Below, one piece after another: positions 24,446-34,922 of a stretch of DNA of 64,000 nucleotides. The first letter of the stretch is position 1, and each line of letters starts with the position of its first letter. This stretch comes from Sequoia sempervirens (lineage: Eukaryota; Streptophyta; Pinopsida; Cupressales; Cupressaceae), in assembly GCA_007258455.2 (NCBI GenBank), contig VDFB02275534.1, positions 137,644 to 201,643 of the forward strand, given 5' to 3'. Position numbers and translations under genes: made by a program. Under the pieces are notes generated by a model that saw only the letters and a program-made list of their open reading frames with translations, was not told where the DNA came from and ran no database searches.

Positions 24446-24509
24446 TGCTAAAGATACACCAATAGGAAGTATGGACATGCTAAATATACACCAATAGGAA
24501 GTATGGACA
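24446..24509. repeat. 32-bp tandem duplication in annexin intron 1
   Basis: Two copies of a unit containing ACACCAATAGGAAGTATGG at 24446-24477 and 24478-24509, almost identical. It lies just outside the hAT-like element. Confidence 0.8.
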
Positions 24510-25084
24510 TGTTGTTGGAACCCATGCTGAGAAGGGATGCGTTTATTGACAAAATCTATTAGTCATTTAATTTACAGTATCCCGAGTAAATATGTGTCCT
24601 AGGATATTAGTTATTTGATGTACATATTTGTTTGTAATCAGTAATACTACTGCTAATTCTTGGAATGTAAATTTACATCTTTGTTTATGGGGTTTTCTGA
24701 GTTTTTGAAAACCTTCATATCATATTTGGAAGGCATCCTGCAAATAAAAAATAGTCTCAGGGCCTTTAAAATATTTTACATTTTTTATCTAGAGCTTTCA
24801 TTTGTTAATTCTAGATGTAATATTTTGTTGTTCATTCATATGATGCGTTGTACATATGAAACTTACAGCTTCATGGCCAAGCAGAGGCCTTAAAAATCCA
24901 ACTTGCAGTTACATCCTGCCTACTGCAAATTTAGCATTTAAAGAGTTTTTAAATATTTACTAACATTATTTGAGGAAGAAGGATTTTAATAGGATAAAGG
25001 ATTGCATAAATGTTTTATTTAATGCATTTTAGTTATTTTAATATTTTTGACAAAATGAAACTATAATATTGATTTTCCTTCCAG
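24510..25084. other. Annexin intron 1, 3' end
   Basis: AT-rich intron sequence ending in a pyrimidine-rich acceptor (TTTTCCTTCCAG) at 25084. No gene seen. Confidence 0.5.
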
Positions 25085-25230
25085 GTTGGGGTACAAACGA
25101 GAAATTAATTATAGAGATATTGGGACACAGGACTGCAGCTCAGAGGAAAGCAATCAGGCAAACATATACTCAGTTGTATGAGGAGGATTTCCTAAAGAGA
25201 TTGAAATCAGAACTCACACAGGGTTTTGAG
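25085..25230 (+). CDS. Annexin exon 2 (repeat I)
   Basis: The acceptor TTCCAG|GTTGGGG joins exon 1 in phase to give [17 protein letters not shown], the type II calcium loop and conserved His region of plant annexin repeat I. It continues [20 protein letters not shown] and ends LTQGFE before GAG|GTGTAT. 146 bases, no lesion. Intron 2 is short (219 bases). Confidence 0.93.
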
Positions 25231-25449
25231 GTGTATAATCATCTTATTTTTCCACTAATAGTGAATCTAGTATCATGATTCAATGTTCAACCAATTATAT
25301 GGATATGTTTGTAATATTGTATGTTGATCTTTGAGTTGTAGATTGTACATGTCTTCTTAAATTGCCTTGTTCCTTTGCCATTGCAGTATTTTTAGAAGCT
25401 TTTTCTATCCAAAAAGCCATTTAATTTTGGATTTTTACTGTTGTGAAAG

Positions 25450-25613
25450 AGGTCTTTGCTACTTTGGGTACTGGAACCTGGGGAGCGTGATGCTCTCCTA
25501 GCAAATGAAGCAATAAGAAAGTGGACTCCAAAGAATAGGTCACTGTTAGAAATTTCTTGCACTCGGTCTTCAGCTGAGATGTTGCTTCACATACACAGGG
25601 AGACTTCCGTGAG
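25450..25613 (+). CDS. Annexin exon 3 (repeat II) with frameshifting deletion
   Basis: After GAAAG the exon reads RSLLLWVLEPGERDALLANE and on to CTRSSAEMLLH. Just after LLH, near 25590, reading must jump to another frame to give HTQGDFRE, the normal end of this exon before donor GAG|GTACTT. About 18 residues that usually lie between are absent. The exon is 164 bases against about 219 in typical plant annexins; 55 is not a multiple of three, so the normal phase at the next junction is lost. CA bases at both sides of the junction could be deletion microhomology. Confidence 0.88.
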
Positions 25614-25954
25614 GTACTTGGTTCTTTGCTAACTGTTGTGCTATGATTTATTTGAATCACAGAAAGGGTTGCACTTGCACATTTTTCAGTAGGTCCTTGA
25701 GAGCAACTAGTTGAAATCTTGAGGGAACTTATTTTACTTAAGATTTGCATGTCATATGTCCAAAACATCTGGGTATCATGTTGAGGCAATAAAGTACCTC
25801 TGGTTTTTTGGTTTCTTAGATAATTCCTAATTAATTATGTTGATCAATATTTAATTAATTCCTCACAAAATTCATCTTAGTTCATTTCTGAGTTGTTTTC
25901 TTTGATTGATATTTAATAAATGCTGCTGATTATTAGTTGCCCTTGTAAGTTCAG

Positions 25955-26167
25955 CTCTTGTTTGCCCTTGTAAGAACATATCGATATGAAGGCCCAGAAG
26001 TAGATATACACCTGGCCAAGTCTGAAGCCAAGCAACTGCGTGAGGCCATAAAAGAAAAGGCTTTTAATCATGAGGAACTCATTCGGATATTGAGTACAAG
26101 AAGCAAAGCTCAGTTGAATGCCACTTTCAATCATTATAAAGACGAATATGGTCATCATATCAACAAG
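25955..26167 (+). CDS. Annexin exon 4 (repeat III)
   Basis: The acceptor TTCAG|CTCTTG continues the family sequence as [17 protein letters not shown], then [40 protein letters not shown], and ends HHINK before AAG|GTATTA. 71 codons, phase 0 at both ends, no lesion. A 13-base direct repeat (TTGCCCTTGTAAG) at 25937-25949 and 25962-25974 straddles the acceptor. Confidence 0.93.
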
Positions 26168-27046
26168 GTATTAACTATGCGCCTATAAATTTCTACCATT
26201 TCCTTCCTTTTCCATGCTCAAACTATATTATTAAACACTTATCTGTAGTTTGCTATGGATTTTATTTACAGTTAGTTTTTCGCTTATGCCCTTTTGGTTA
26301 TGGTAAGTTTTTGATTAGGTGTGCGAATGTGTTCTTTATATATGGCTGTGTTCAGCCATATATATATATATATATTGAAGGGAAATACTGCTATAAAATT
26401 GTAGCTTTCAGAGTTTACAATAATCCATCAGTGGCTAAATATGAGATTTTGATGAACAAAGACTGCTATGTATCAAAGGATATCATATATGTGATCCGTC
26501 CATAACAAATAATATCAAGGAAAAGCTGAAGAACCAGAGAAGAAACATATCTAGAATAGTATCTGTTGTGTTTGCTGCTGTATATCCCACATAGAGGCCT
26601 AAGTATACCTGCCATTCGAGTATATTGTCAAATCTTTATGTCTGACTGTGCATATCAGTTTGTGTTGCCATTGAATGTATAGTAAAATCTGATGCCTAAT
26701 GTGCAAACTGTGAAAGATCAATTCAGGTGGCATGTATAGGATATAAATTCAGAGTGTATGGTGGAAAAATGTGTCATAGATATTGCCCAGAATTCATTTG
26801 TTCAAAATAAGTTTGCACCTGTTCAAAACACACTCCTGGACATGTATGGTTTATGAGAAGAAAAATTACAGGGCTTAACTGCGATTGGGAAAAACATTTA
26901 TCAGATGAAATCTAACAGAGCTTAACTAAAATCAGTTGGTCTTATAAACTTTTTTTAAATGATTTTTTTTTTCTTCCCAAGGTTTGCCTTACGAATGCAC
27001 AGGGTTTCTACTTAGACTGTAGGTTTGTCTCAGGTACTAGCACTGG
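26168..27046. other. Start of annexin intron 4
   Basis: AT-rich intron sequence with a short (TA)n run at 26360-26375. No gene recognised. It ends at the target-site duplication of a solo LTR. Confidence 0.5.
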
Positions 27047-28025
27047 CATACTGTAACACCCAACTTCATCTTCAGCTATAACTACCAAAATTTCTGCTGA
27101 GTATAACTAATTGTTTTCATTCAAGAGTTTCCAAATCGATTTCAGCCGGATCAATTTAAATTTTTAACAAACTTCTTACAGTTACTGGAAAAGCAGTTAA
27201 TTTACCAACTTTAGCTGAAGAGCAACAAAATAACTAACAACCTAGGCTTTTCCAAAACAGATATAACGAACTAAAAAGAGAATAACTGCTAGGGCATCAT
27301 TAACTAATTCGCATCTTTCACCCACTCATAAAACTAGGGCTTCATTTGCAGTTAGACGGAAAAGAAAATTCAATTCTATTGTCGTTACATCATACAATTC
27401 ATCAACTAACTTTTAATTTCATTTCAACTGAAAAGAAAGCTATTAATTGTAAACATATAACAGGAAATTGCAGAAGGATAATATTTACTTTTCTTTGCTT
27501 CCGGAGAGTAACAAACAAATATTACAGCTATGAAACAAATATAACAGCTGAATGAATCAAGTAACTATCTCACTAATTAACTGCAGAATCTTACAATGTA
27601 CATTAGCATAAAAGATAACCTTCATGGCATAAATGAAGATAAACTTTAATTAGCATTGCATGTACCTGGATTTACGAGTGAGGAAGAAGTACATTTGACA
27701 TCATCTTCATGTTGTTATTTGGGAATCTTTATCAAGGAGGGAAAGAGAATTATCATCAGGGGATTTACCGCCCAACCAAGACCTACTGGTCTCTCGAGTT
27801 TCTTCAACTGAAGAACCCGCCCTTCACGAGGGTAATCAACAGGGATCAAATTATCATCATGCCTCTAAGCCTGGTGTCAAGGACCTATACCTCCTGATCA
27901 ACCTAAGGGTAGCCCCCAACTAGAAAGGCCTCTCTGATTAGTGGTATATCTGGTACTTGATAGTTGACAGATGCTAAATCTAGCATCGCACCTTGGCTAA
28001 GGATTTTAATATTTTCTGACACTTC

Positions 28026-28048
28026 TGTGCTGATGTCTCTGGAACTAC
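28026..28048. repeat. 23-bp minisatellite unit left of the nested insertion
   Basis: TGTGCTGATGTCTCTGGAAC plus TAC. Further units continue at 34923-34945, 34946-34968 and partly from 34969. The array was split by the insertion of 28050-34918. Confidence 0.8.
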
Positions 28049-28382
28049 TTGTTGTGACCTAACTCACACCTCGCCCCATTGCAAATGGGGACCCTTGACG
28101 TTTGCTCTTTGGGGTTTTGCTTTCGCCTGCTTTCGTTTTGTCTGCTCTTTGGGGGTTTTTTAAGTCTGAATTTTGAACGGTCACCCGAGTCGAGTCAGTG
28201 AATTTTAGTCTGGATCAATGTATAAACGTCACCATTGTGCTTAGAAGGCCTGGGAGACGAAGATCGACTGTCGTTTCGGTAGATTCTGACACTTCCAAAT
28301 TTTTAGGGTTTCTCACCCCGGGCCCCCTATTTTTTAGGACCTACTTTTTTGGCACTTTTGGGCAATTCTGGGATCCCTATTT

Positions 28383-28452
28383 TTTAGGGTCTATTTTTGG
28401 AAAGTTGCTATTTTTGGAAAATTTCTATTTTTAGAAAGTTTCTATTTTTAGA
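28383..28452. repeat. 17-18 bp tandem repeat (CTATTTTTGGAAAGTTG-type)
   Basis: Four successive units of CTATTTTT(G/A)GAAA(G/A)TT(T/G) in the left part of the 6.87 kb element, with small differences. Confidence 0.7.
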
Positions 28453-28861
28453 AGGGCCACGAGTTTCGAAAACGCACTCAGAAGTTCGAAACGAGCAACG
28501 AAACTCTCAGAAAATCGATTCAAAGTTTTTTTGAAATTTTGGTCAAAAATCTGGAAAATCACAAAAAAGGTTCAAAAATCTGAAAATCTGTTAAAAATGG
28601 TGAGAAATTCTGGAAAATCACAGAGAAATCTGGTAAAGAACATCGAAAATGGTTGAAGATTTGATGAAATTCGTCAAGAAATCTGGAAATTTGTAAGAAA
28701 TCTGAACAGTTCATGGAAAATCTGAGCACAATCATGGAGAAAACTAATAAATTCGCCTAAGTACAGAGGAAGTGAATGGTAAACGCCTTCAGCCAAGCAA
28801 TCAATGGCATAAAATTTTGATCAATGGCATGAAAATCTGAGCAATGGCAATAAGATCTGTC

Positions 28862-29533
28862 AAGTCCGCCCTTGTCATGGTCAACCATAAGCTGAAGTCC
28901 GCCCATGGAGGAGAAGGAAATGTCTAAGGAAAGTTGGCAATGGCCAGGCTCAAGCTAAAGTCCGCCCTAGTCTTGGCCAACCAAAGCATGAAGTCCGCCC
29001 TCCAACCAAGGCAAGTGGTCAACCACAAGACAAAGTCCGCCCCAGCCAAGAAGGTAAATGGCAATGAAGAGTGTGAAGTCCGCCCAAGGTAAGAGAAAGA
29101 AATTTGGCTAAGGCATGGACAAAGACAAGTTAAAGTGGCAACAAAATGTGGCAAGTCCGCCCTAGGCATAAGGTAAGTGGCAAAGAAGATGGTCAAGTCC
29201 GCCTTGAGAAAGAAGTCCAATGGCAAGCAAAGTTAGGAAGTCCGCCCTCCAAAGTTAGCAATGGCAAAAGAAAGGCTGAAGTCCGCCCTGGGTTAAGTGT
29301 TAGATGGCAAGCAAGAGAGCCAAGTCCGCCCACCAAAAGGAGTCAAGTGGCTCAAGAAACAAGGAAGTCCGCCTTAAATATTAGACACTGGCCAGAAATA
29401 TCATGAAGTCCGCCCTAACCAAGAAGTAAAGTGGCAACAAAATAAGGAAAGTCCGCCCAAGGTAAAAGAGGAAAATGGCTAAGGCATAGCCAAAGAAAAG
29501 TGACCAATGGCAAAGAAAATGGCAAAGTCCGCC
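28862..29533. repeat. 42-bp minisatellite with AAGTCCGCC core (15 copies)
   Basis: Fifteen copies of AAGTCCGCC(C/T) start near 28862, 28894, 28958, 28990, 29032, 29075, 29152, 29194, 29237, 29279, 29321, 29364, 29405, 29447 and 29524. Most are 41-43 bases apart, with two gaps of 77. Spacers share a TGGCAA or TGGCCA block but otherwise vary. It belongs to the proposed U3 region of the 6.87 kb element. Confidence 0.88.
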
Positions 29534-29770
29534 ATGTATTAGAAAGTGAAAAAATTAAAATTTTGTCTAAGTGTGAACCTTTGAAAAATGAAAATATTCA
29601 TGACACTTAGAAGATTCGCCCAAGAGAATAAAAAAAATCTTCACCATGGCTAGAAAAATTAAGCAAATGGACAAAATAAAATTGGATTTGTCAAGGAAAA
29701 TTGTGGAAAACTCGAGAATTTGGATAAATAAAATTGGACATGGCGAAAGAATTTTGGACGAGAGACAAGT

Positions 29771-29875
29771 CATGGCTAGAAAATTATTGGACATGGCTAG
29801 AAAATTATTGGACATGGCTAGGAAAATTATTGGACATGGCTAGAAAATTATTGGACGTGGCTAGGAAAATGTTAG
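29771..29875. repeat. 21-22 bp tandem repeat (ATGGCTAGAAAATTATTGGA)
   Basis: Five successive units with one- or two-base changes, inside the 6.87 kb element. The short frame across it is repetitive, not a gene. Confidence 0.8.
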
Positions 29876-30663
29876 ACGAGAAATATTTTTTCGGCCAAAT
29901 AAAATTGGACATGGCCAAATATTTTTGAGAAACGATCAAAAAATCATGGACAAATCAATTGGATGATCAAGATTATGGCGAGAAAATTTGGAAAAATTGA
30001 AAATTTGCCTAAGGCATTGACAATGAAATTTTCGAAAATCGAACGGGTTGGAATGGACACATAAAATAATTATTTTAATTATTTTAATCTTTTATTTTCC
30101 AACACCAAAAAAGAGATAAGTCTTGAAAATTTCGAAATTGGAAAGAGAGAAAAGGAATTTTGTTAAACTGTGAATGAAATTAGAAACTTTCCCGGACGAG
30201 GTGATTAAGGATAAAGCTTGCCATCTTGAAACAAAGTGAAAGAATGAGTTCGAACTTGATTCAAAGGAAACTTTGCAAATATGCTAAAATGATCGACCCT
30301 CTCACTTCTATAAGTGATTTCGTTTTTCATTTGTGCAATCACTCAATTTTGAGAGGAAAAGTGGTGAGAGGAAAATTGTTTAAGGCAAGAGGTTGAAGAA
30401 AAGTTGCAGCAAAGTGAAGGAAATAATCTGTTATCAGCTTGCATTTCAATCGTGATCACGTCTCCAAGAAGTCACAAGGCAGATTCGTTTGTCCATTTCA
30501 TGTTAACATGAAGCTTCACCATTTATTTATTTTTCCAGCTTGTTATTTTTTGCGAAATCTAATTTGATTACTAGCTGGAATGTGCTTTCAAACTGATTTT
30601 AATGTCAAATTCTGATTTTCCTTTCTTCCTTCTCTTGCAGACCTATTTTTCGAAGCGGCCAAG

Positions 30664-33600
30664 ATGAAGTTTGCAAGCAAAGGTGTCCAAACTCAATCAA
30701 AGATCAAGTCCAAGTGGGAGCACGTTCTAGACACAGATCTTGGCCACGTTGATCTTGAAGACTTCCGAAAGAGAATGTACGGGACTGACGGACGTTTGCC
30801 AACACCAGTCGCCATGAGGATGATGCGAAACGGAATCGTCCATGCAGCTGGTTTTCCACCAACAAAAGAATGTCCTGAGTTGATGCAGAATGCGCACTAC
30901 ATTACAACGCCCAAGACAGACAGATAGAAGCTCCTGACGGAAGAGTCCTTGCTTACTTGTCCGAGCCAGCAATCCAGGAGACTTTTGGCATTCCAGTGTA
31001 CAACCGAACATCCTATCGCACCAAGCAAGATGCACTCAAACTTTATCAAAGTCAGAAGGATCTATGTGCATCCAACATAAACAAGAATTGGTTATTAAAA
31101 CCAAAGCCTACTGCAAGCAAAATGCCGAAAAAGTTGATCAGAACCCACTTCAAAGAAGAATATGGCGATATTGTTCTGCTACTTAACAGAATGGTAGGCA
31201 GTGCCCACGGTGCTCCTTTCGAAGAATGGATGTACTATTTTATTGACGAAATAATCACTGGAGTCAAAATGTTCAATTGGTCCAGGATGATTAGCGACAG
31301 CTTGCACGAACAGTTGGTCAACTTTGAGCAGACCAAAATTTTCCACATGAGCTCCTACATTGTATATTCACTTGCAAGATACTATAAGTATCCTGGCTTG
31401 ACATGCAAAGGCGTGGTTGGCAACGGCGAGGGGAAATTCAAAGTCTACGACTGCTATCCACAGCTGCAGCTGAAAGAGAAGTCCCATTTCCGGAGAGCTC
31501 ACGATGCATTTTTGATGTATATCACCAGGCTTCTTCAGGGCGGAACGCACCAAAGACTCTCGCATGAAGCCAAGAGCTTGATCAGTCGCTATGGATTCTG
31601 GTTCATTCAGTATCCTAAGTTCACCTACATCAGAATCCAAGGATTTTCCTGAAATCCTTATAGGCTGCCTGTCTATCCGACTAACAAGATGGTATTGTTG
31701 GAAGTGCTAAGACAGCTAGAAACATATCAGAACATCCAAAGGCCTAAGCAGAAAGCTGCCGTCACCTTTCCGTTTTTCATCGGCAACATGGAGGAGTCAT
31801 GCCCGACAGCACAAGCAGCAGAGGTTGCTCGATTGGAGATTCAGCAGTATCCATTCATCTCATACAAAGCCAGGAGCAACTTCGATCCGCTTCATCACAT
31901 CAAGATTGTGGACGGAGAAAGATACAAACATTGGGTTGACCTAGAAGACTTTTGGGCCAACGCAGCCGATGAATATGATGTAAGGAGAAGATTATGGTCA
32001 AGGTTGCCCCTGAGCATGATAAGGGCGACGGAGCTCTTCAAAATACCTGACCAGCTGCAAGATGATGGGATATATGTGCAGCTAGGCTTCAAGGAAAATG
32101 AGCCGCTTCCACCTATGAAATGGTTCGAGCCTGAGATGGGTGATCTAGCCACTTTGATGCGCCCTGTTTTCAAGTACTCTCAGTGGTGGATAGATCGTCA
32201 AGTAGAAGTGTTAAAACAGAGAAAGGTGCAATTTACCTACGAGTTGATGGGAGACACTGAGTCATGTTCTTCGAACGCCGGTGCATCTAATGCAGATGGA
32301 CAGGTAGATGCTGCCAACTCCAAGAAGAGGAAAGAAGCCGATAGGTCTGCAATACAAGACAAGGGTAAAGAGATAGATGAGGGCCCTTCACGGAAGAAAC
32401 ACAAGTCCAAACCCCTCCAGTCGGCCACTTCCCGGAACATAGAGGAGATGCTTGCCTTAGATAGAGAATCCTTGGAAAATGCCATGATCCCGTCTCCGGT
32501 TGAAAATGTAGAGCCAATTCAAATAGAAGATGACGATCAACCCTCTCCGGCAAGCACAGAGATCTTGGAATCGGGTAACGACACAGACATCGAGGATGGA
32601 GAATTCGAGGAAGGAATGATTTCCGCCCTCAAAGGCATTCAAGAGGACCCATCCGTCCAGGGGATCCATGATATGCAGTTAGTCCAGGAAATTCAAAGTA
32701 TGCCGGAAATTCAGGAAGAGCAGGAAGTACAAGACATGCAGGACGTCCAAAATCAAGAGGACATGATTGAACAGCCAACAGTACCAGAATGGTTGAAGGA
32801 AAGATTGAAAAGAAAAGCGCCAGTGGAGGTCCCTGAGGAGGACAATGACACAGATTTTCTGGCCAGATTAGAGCAAACTGCCCCAAGGAAGAAGGCCAAG
32901 AAGTTCTCAACCATTCAGAGAGATAAAGCTGGAAATCGCACGGTGCAAATTGCAGTGCCTACGGCCGACAAGTTTCAAGACGAGATTGCTCCTGAGGAAT
33001 ATGCTATCACAACTGTCGACATGGGTCCGACAACAAAAGAGCAGGAAGTCGAAGACTTGGATAATTCCATGGCCACCATCAAGGCCAGATTAGAAAAAGA
33101 AGTTGCCAAGAAAAAGGAGTACAAGAAAGAAATTCAACATCTAAAAGACTACATCCAGCACCTGACCAAGCCACTAAACGAAGGTGAACAAGTGGCGCCT
33201 TTACCTCCAAATGCCTCACAAGAACCAAGTGCGAACTTTGAAGAGGAGTTGACAACAGCGATGGAGGCTAAAGATTGGATGGTTGGAAGGAAAAAAGAGG
33301 CGTTGGTGTTTGCAGAAAAATTGGCGCAAGTAAATGAACAGGCTTCCTTCATGCTTTCGCGAGTTGCAGATCTTGCAGAGTCATGGAGCAGTCTCGAGGA
33401 TATTCAGAGCAGGATCATCCCATGCATCCGGGAACTAAAGGGCATTTCAAAGCAAAGATTGATCGAAGACAAAGTTATCGAAGCCGGAGCAGCTTATGAC
33501 TTCAACGGATGGTACTATGCCTTAATCTCAAGGAAAGGAGTCCTCGAAAAGGTGAAGCAGGATGGTGGTAGAATTGAAGAACAAGTAAAAGAAATTCAAA

Positions 33601-33953
33601 GTAAAATCTATGAGATGGCTGCAGATATGCTAGACAAGGAGATTGTCCGAAGGAAACACTTGCGGCCAAGGAGTTTGAAAGAGCAAGTACAGAAAGTTTT
33701 CTCCACCACCGGGCCAATTATGAAGGAAGGCTTCACCAAAGTGTTCGAATTCATGGCCATCAGAAGTTCCTTCTTGCTACAAGAGCCAACATGGGCGAAT
33801 GTGTTTGCAGAATGTGCCGAGAACTTGGATTTGCTGGAGTACAACATTAGCGTGCTGCCCGACATTGCTATGGAGGAGGTCGACCTGATAGTGTCCAGGT
33901 TCGCCGAACGTGAGGCTGCACAAGTGGATAAGGATGACACTCCAGTTGTCTAG
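30664..33953 (+). pseudogene. Long ORF of the 6.87 kb element, about 1,100 codons, one frameshift and one stop
   Basis: The ATG at 30664 (context AAGATGAAG) follows a pyrimidine-rich TCTCTTGCAG at 30630-30640 that looks like a 3' splice site. Part 1 starts MKFASKGVQTQ and contains DLGHVDLEDFRKRMYGTDGR. A slip in an ACAG repeat near 30910-30925 shifts the frame. Part 2 runs to TGA at 31650-31652 with KNWLLKPKP, GDIVLLLNRMVGSAHGAPFE, GEGKFKVYDCYPQLQL and YPKFTYIRIQGF. Part 3 continues in the same frame to TAG at 33953. The family is not recognised; from memory, similar uncharacterised ORFs are repeated in conifer genomes, and a plant-mobile-domain relative is possible but unproven. No RT, integrase, protease or transposase motif was seen. 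Confidence 0.65.
31689..33953 (+). CDS. Intact 754-codon C-terminal portion of the element ORF
   Basis: Continues the frame after the single TGA. It begins MVLLEVLRQLETYQNIQRPK and has a conserved-looking globular part (HWVDLEDFWANAADEYDVRR; FKYSQWWIDRQVEVLK). About residues 195-320 are an acidic, low-complexity linker rich in Ser and Lys. VQ/IQ/MQ-rich repeats follow near 315-365, with a basic patch (APRKKAKKF) near 400. A predicted coiled coil (EDLDNSMATIKARLEKEVAK...) lies at 450-490 and the C-terminus is helical. No signal peptide or membrane segment. If translated alone it would need initiation at the ATG at 31689. Function unknown. Confidence 0.6.
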   Translation: MVLLEVLRQLETYQNIQRPKQKAAVTFPFFIGNMEESCPTAQAAEVARLEIQQYPFISYKARSNFDPLHHIKIVDGERYKHWVDLEDFWANAADEYDVRRRLWSRLPLSMIRATELFKIPDQLQDDGIYVQLGFKENEPLPPMKWFEPEMGDLATLMRPVFKYSQWWIDRQVEVLKQRKVQFTYELMGDTESCSSNAGASNADGQVDAANSKKRKEADRSAIQDKGKEIDEGPSRKKHKSKPLQSATSRNIEEMLALDRESLENAMIPSPVENVEPIQIEDDDQPSPASTEILESGNDTDIEDGEFEEGMISALKGIQEDPSVQGIHDMQLVQEIQSMPEIQEEQEVQDMQDVQNQEDMIEQPTVPEWLKERLKRKAPVEVPEEDNDTDFLARLEQTAPRKKAKKFSTIQRDKAGNRTVQIAVPTADKFQDEIAPEEYAITTVDMGPTTKEQEVEDLDNSMATIKARLEKEVAKKKEYKKEIQHLKDYIQHLTKPLNEGEQVAPLPPNASQEPSANFEEELTTAMEAKDWMVGRKKEALVFAEKLAQVNEQASFMLSRVADLAESWSSLEDIQSRIIPCIRELKGISKQRLIEDKVIEAGAAYDFNGWYYALISRKGVLEKVKQDGGRIEEQVKEIQSKIYEMAADMLDKEIVRRKHLRPRSLKEQVQKVFSTTGPIMKEGFTKVFEFMAIRSSFLLQEPTWANVFAECAENLDLLEYNISVLPDIAMEEVDLIVSRFAEREAAQVDKDDTPVV

Positions 33954-34068
33954 TGTTCTCTTCAGTTAACTGATTGTGGTTTTGGAAACCCTAATTAGGG
34001 TTTAGTTCTGATTAATCTTGGCCATTGATCTTGAATCAATCTCGGCCGTTCTTTGTAATCTTGAAAAC

Positions 34069-34076
34069 TATATAAA
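34069..34076 (+). promoter_or_regulatory. TATA box in the 3' part of the 6.87 kb element
   Basis: TATATAAA followed by a C-run and CTCACTCTCTCATTTC, a layout seen at U3/R junctions of plant LTRs. It lies 842 bases before the element's right end and after the ORF stop. This supports reading the element as one LTR. Confidence 0.5.
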
Positions 34077-34922
34077 CCCCCCCCCTCACTCTCTCATTTC
34101 ATTAATTAGAAATTAGAGAATCAGATAAGGCTTAGAAGTTAGAGGAGATTAAGAGTTAGAGTAGATTTGAGATAGATAGTTAGAAATAAAGAGAGAGTTT
34201 GTATGAGATTGTTGTGAAAACACTACTTTAATAATGAAGTTCAAACGCATGAGGTGCCTTGAATACTTGATTGTTGAATAGTTGCATGGTCGCATATTTT
34301 CTTTCTCTCTTAATAGATTTGAATTAAAATGTATGTTAGAAGAATGATTGATTGATAACGGAGATTAGTGGAACAGAGCTCATACTTTCTTTGGGTGGAT
34401 GATTTCACTCAATGTGTAAAGTTAGACTGAGCTTTACTGTGGATGCTTAACTTCTGTTTTAATAATTGTTGTTCGATCTGATGGCAATTATTTATCACGT
34501 GAAAATCACAAGCACATTCCTAGAAGATTGCACTTGCTCTGCGTAGTTGTCGTTAAACGTGGCGAAACAGAGTATGGTTTATTTGGTTTCACTTAGTCTT
34601 CGTCTTCTCTTGATTTCTTAGGAGTAGCATAGAGTCTCTAAACCCTAAATCTTTTTTCACTTTTTTTATAAAATCAAAAAACCCAAAATGGTACTGCATT
34701 TATGTCTCCACTTCTCCGAATGACTTGCAAAATCTTACTTGTGCCCACAGCAAATCACATCCACACCACAGAGCCTATCCGCGTTCATCTTAAACATTGG
34801 AATTACCCTATGAACTCACTTGCAATCTTAGCATAGGAAGTAGTTTTTCAAGAGAGAATAGAGCGTCTGTGACACTTTGTTCTAAGGTGTTTGTTGTGTC
34901 ATAAAACGCACATCAACACTAC

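Larger units (their letters stand above)
28050..34918 (+). mobile_element. 6.87 kb LTR-like element with long ORF (giant solo LTR or pol-less element)
   Basis: The ends are TGTTGTGACC... and ...CACATCAACA, an inverted TGTTG/CAACA pair, flanked by the 5-bp duplication CTACT (28045-28049 and 34919-34923). These are LTR-retrotransposon hallmarks. No long direct repeat between its two ends, no tRNA primer site, no polypurine tract and no pol domain was found by reading. A TATA box (34069-34076) lies about 6 kb into the element, 0.84 kb before its end, as expected if the whole unit is one LTR whose U3 carries the ORF. The alternative is an internally rearranged LARD-type element that lost recognisable LTRs. 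The left third is made of several minisatellites. Confidence 0.72.

Noticed and set aside
28862..29533. CRISPR-like regular array
   Set aside because: The core is only 9-10 bases, spacers share words and the context is a plant retroelement; it is a minisatellite.
31895..33940. Minus-strand frames opposite the 754-codon ORF
   Set aside because: Shadows of the plus-strand coding bias; shorter and without motifs.
28050..34918. Helitron or large DNA transposon
   Set aside because: TG...CA ends with a 5-bp duplication fit integrase, and no transposase, Rep/helicase or long TIR is present.
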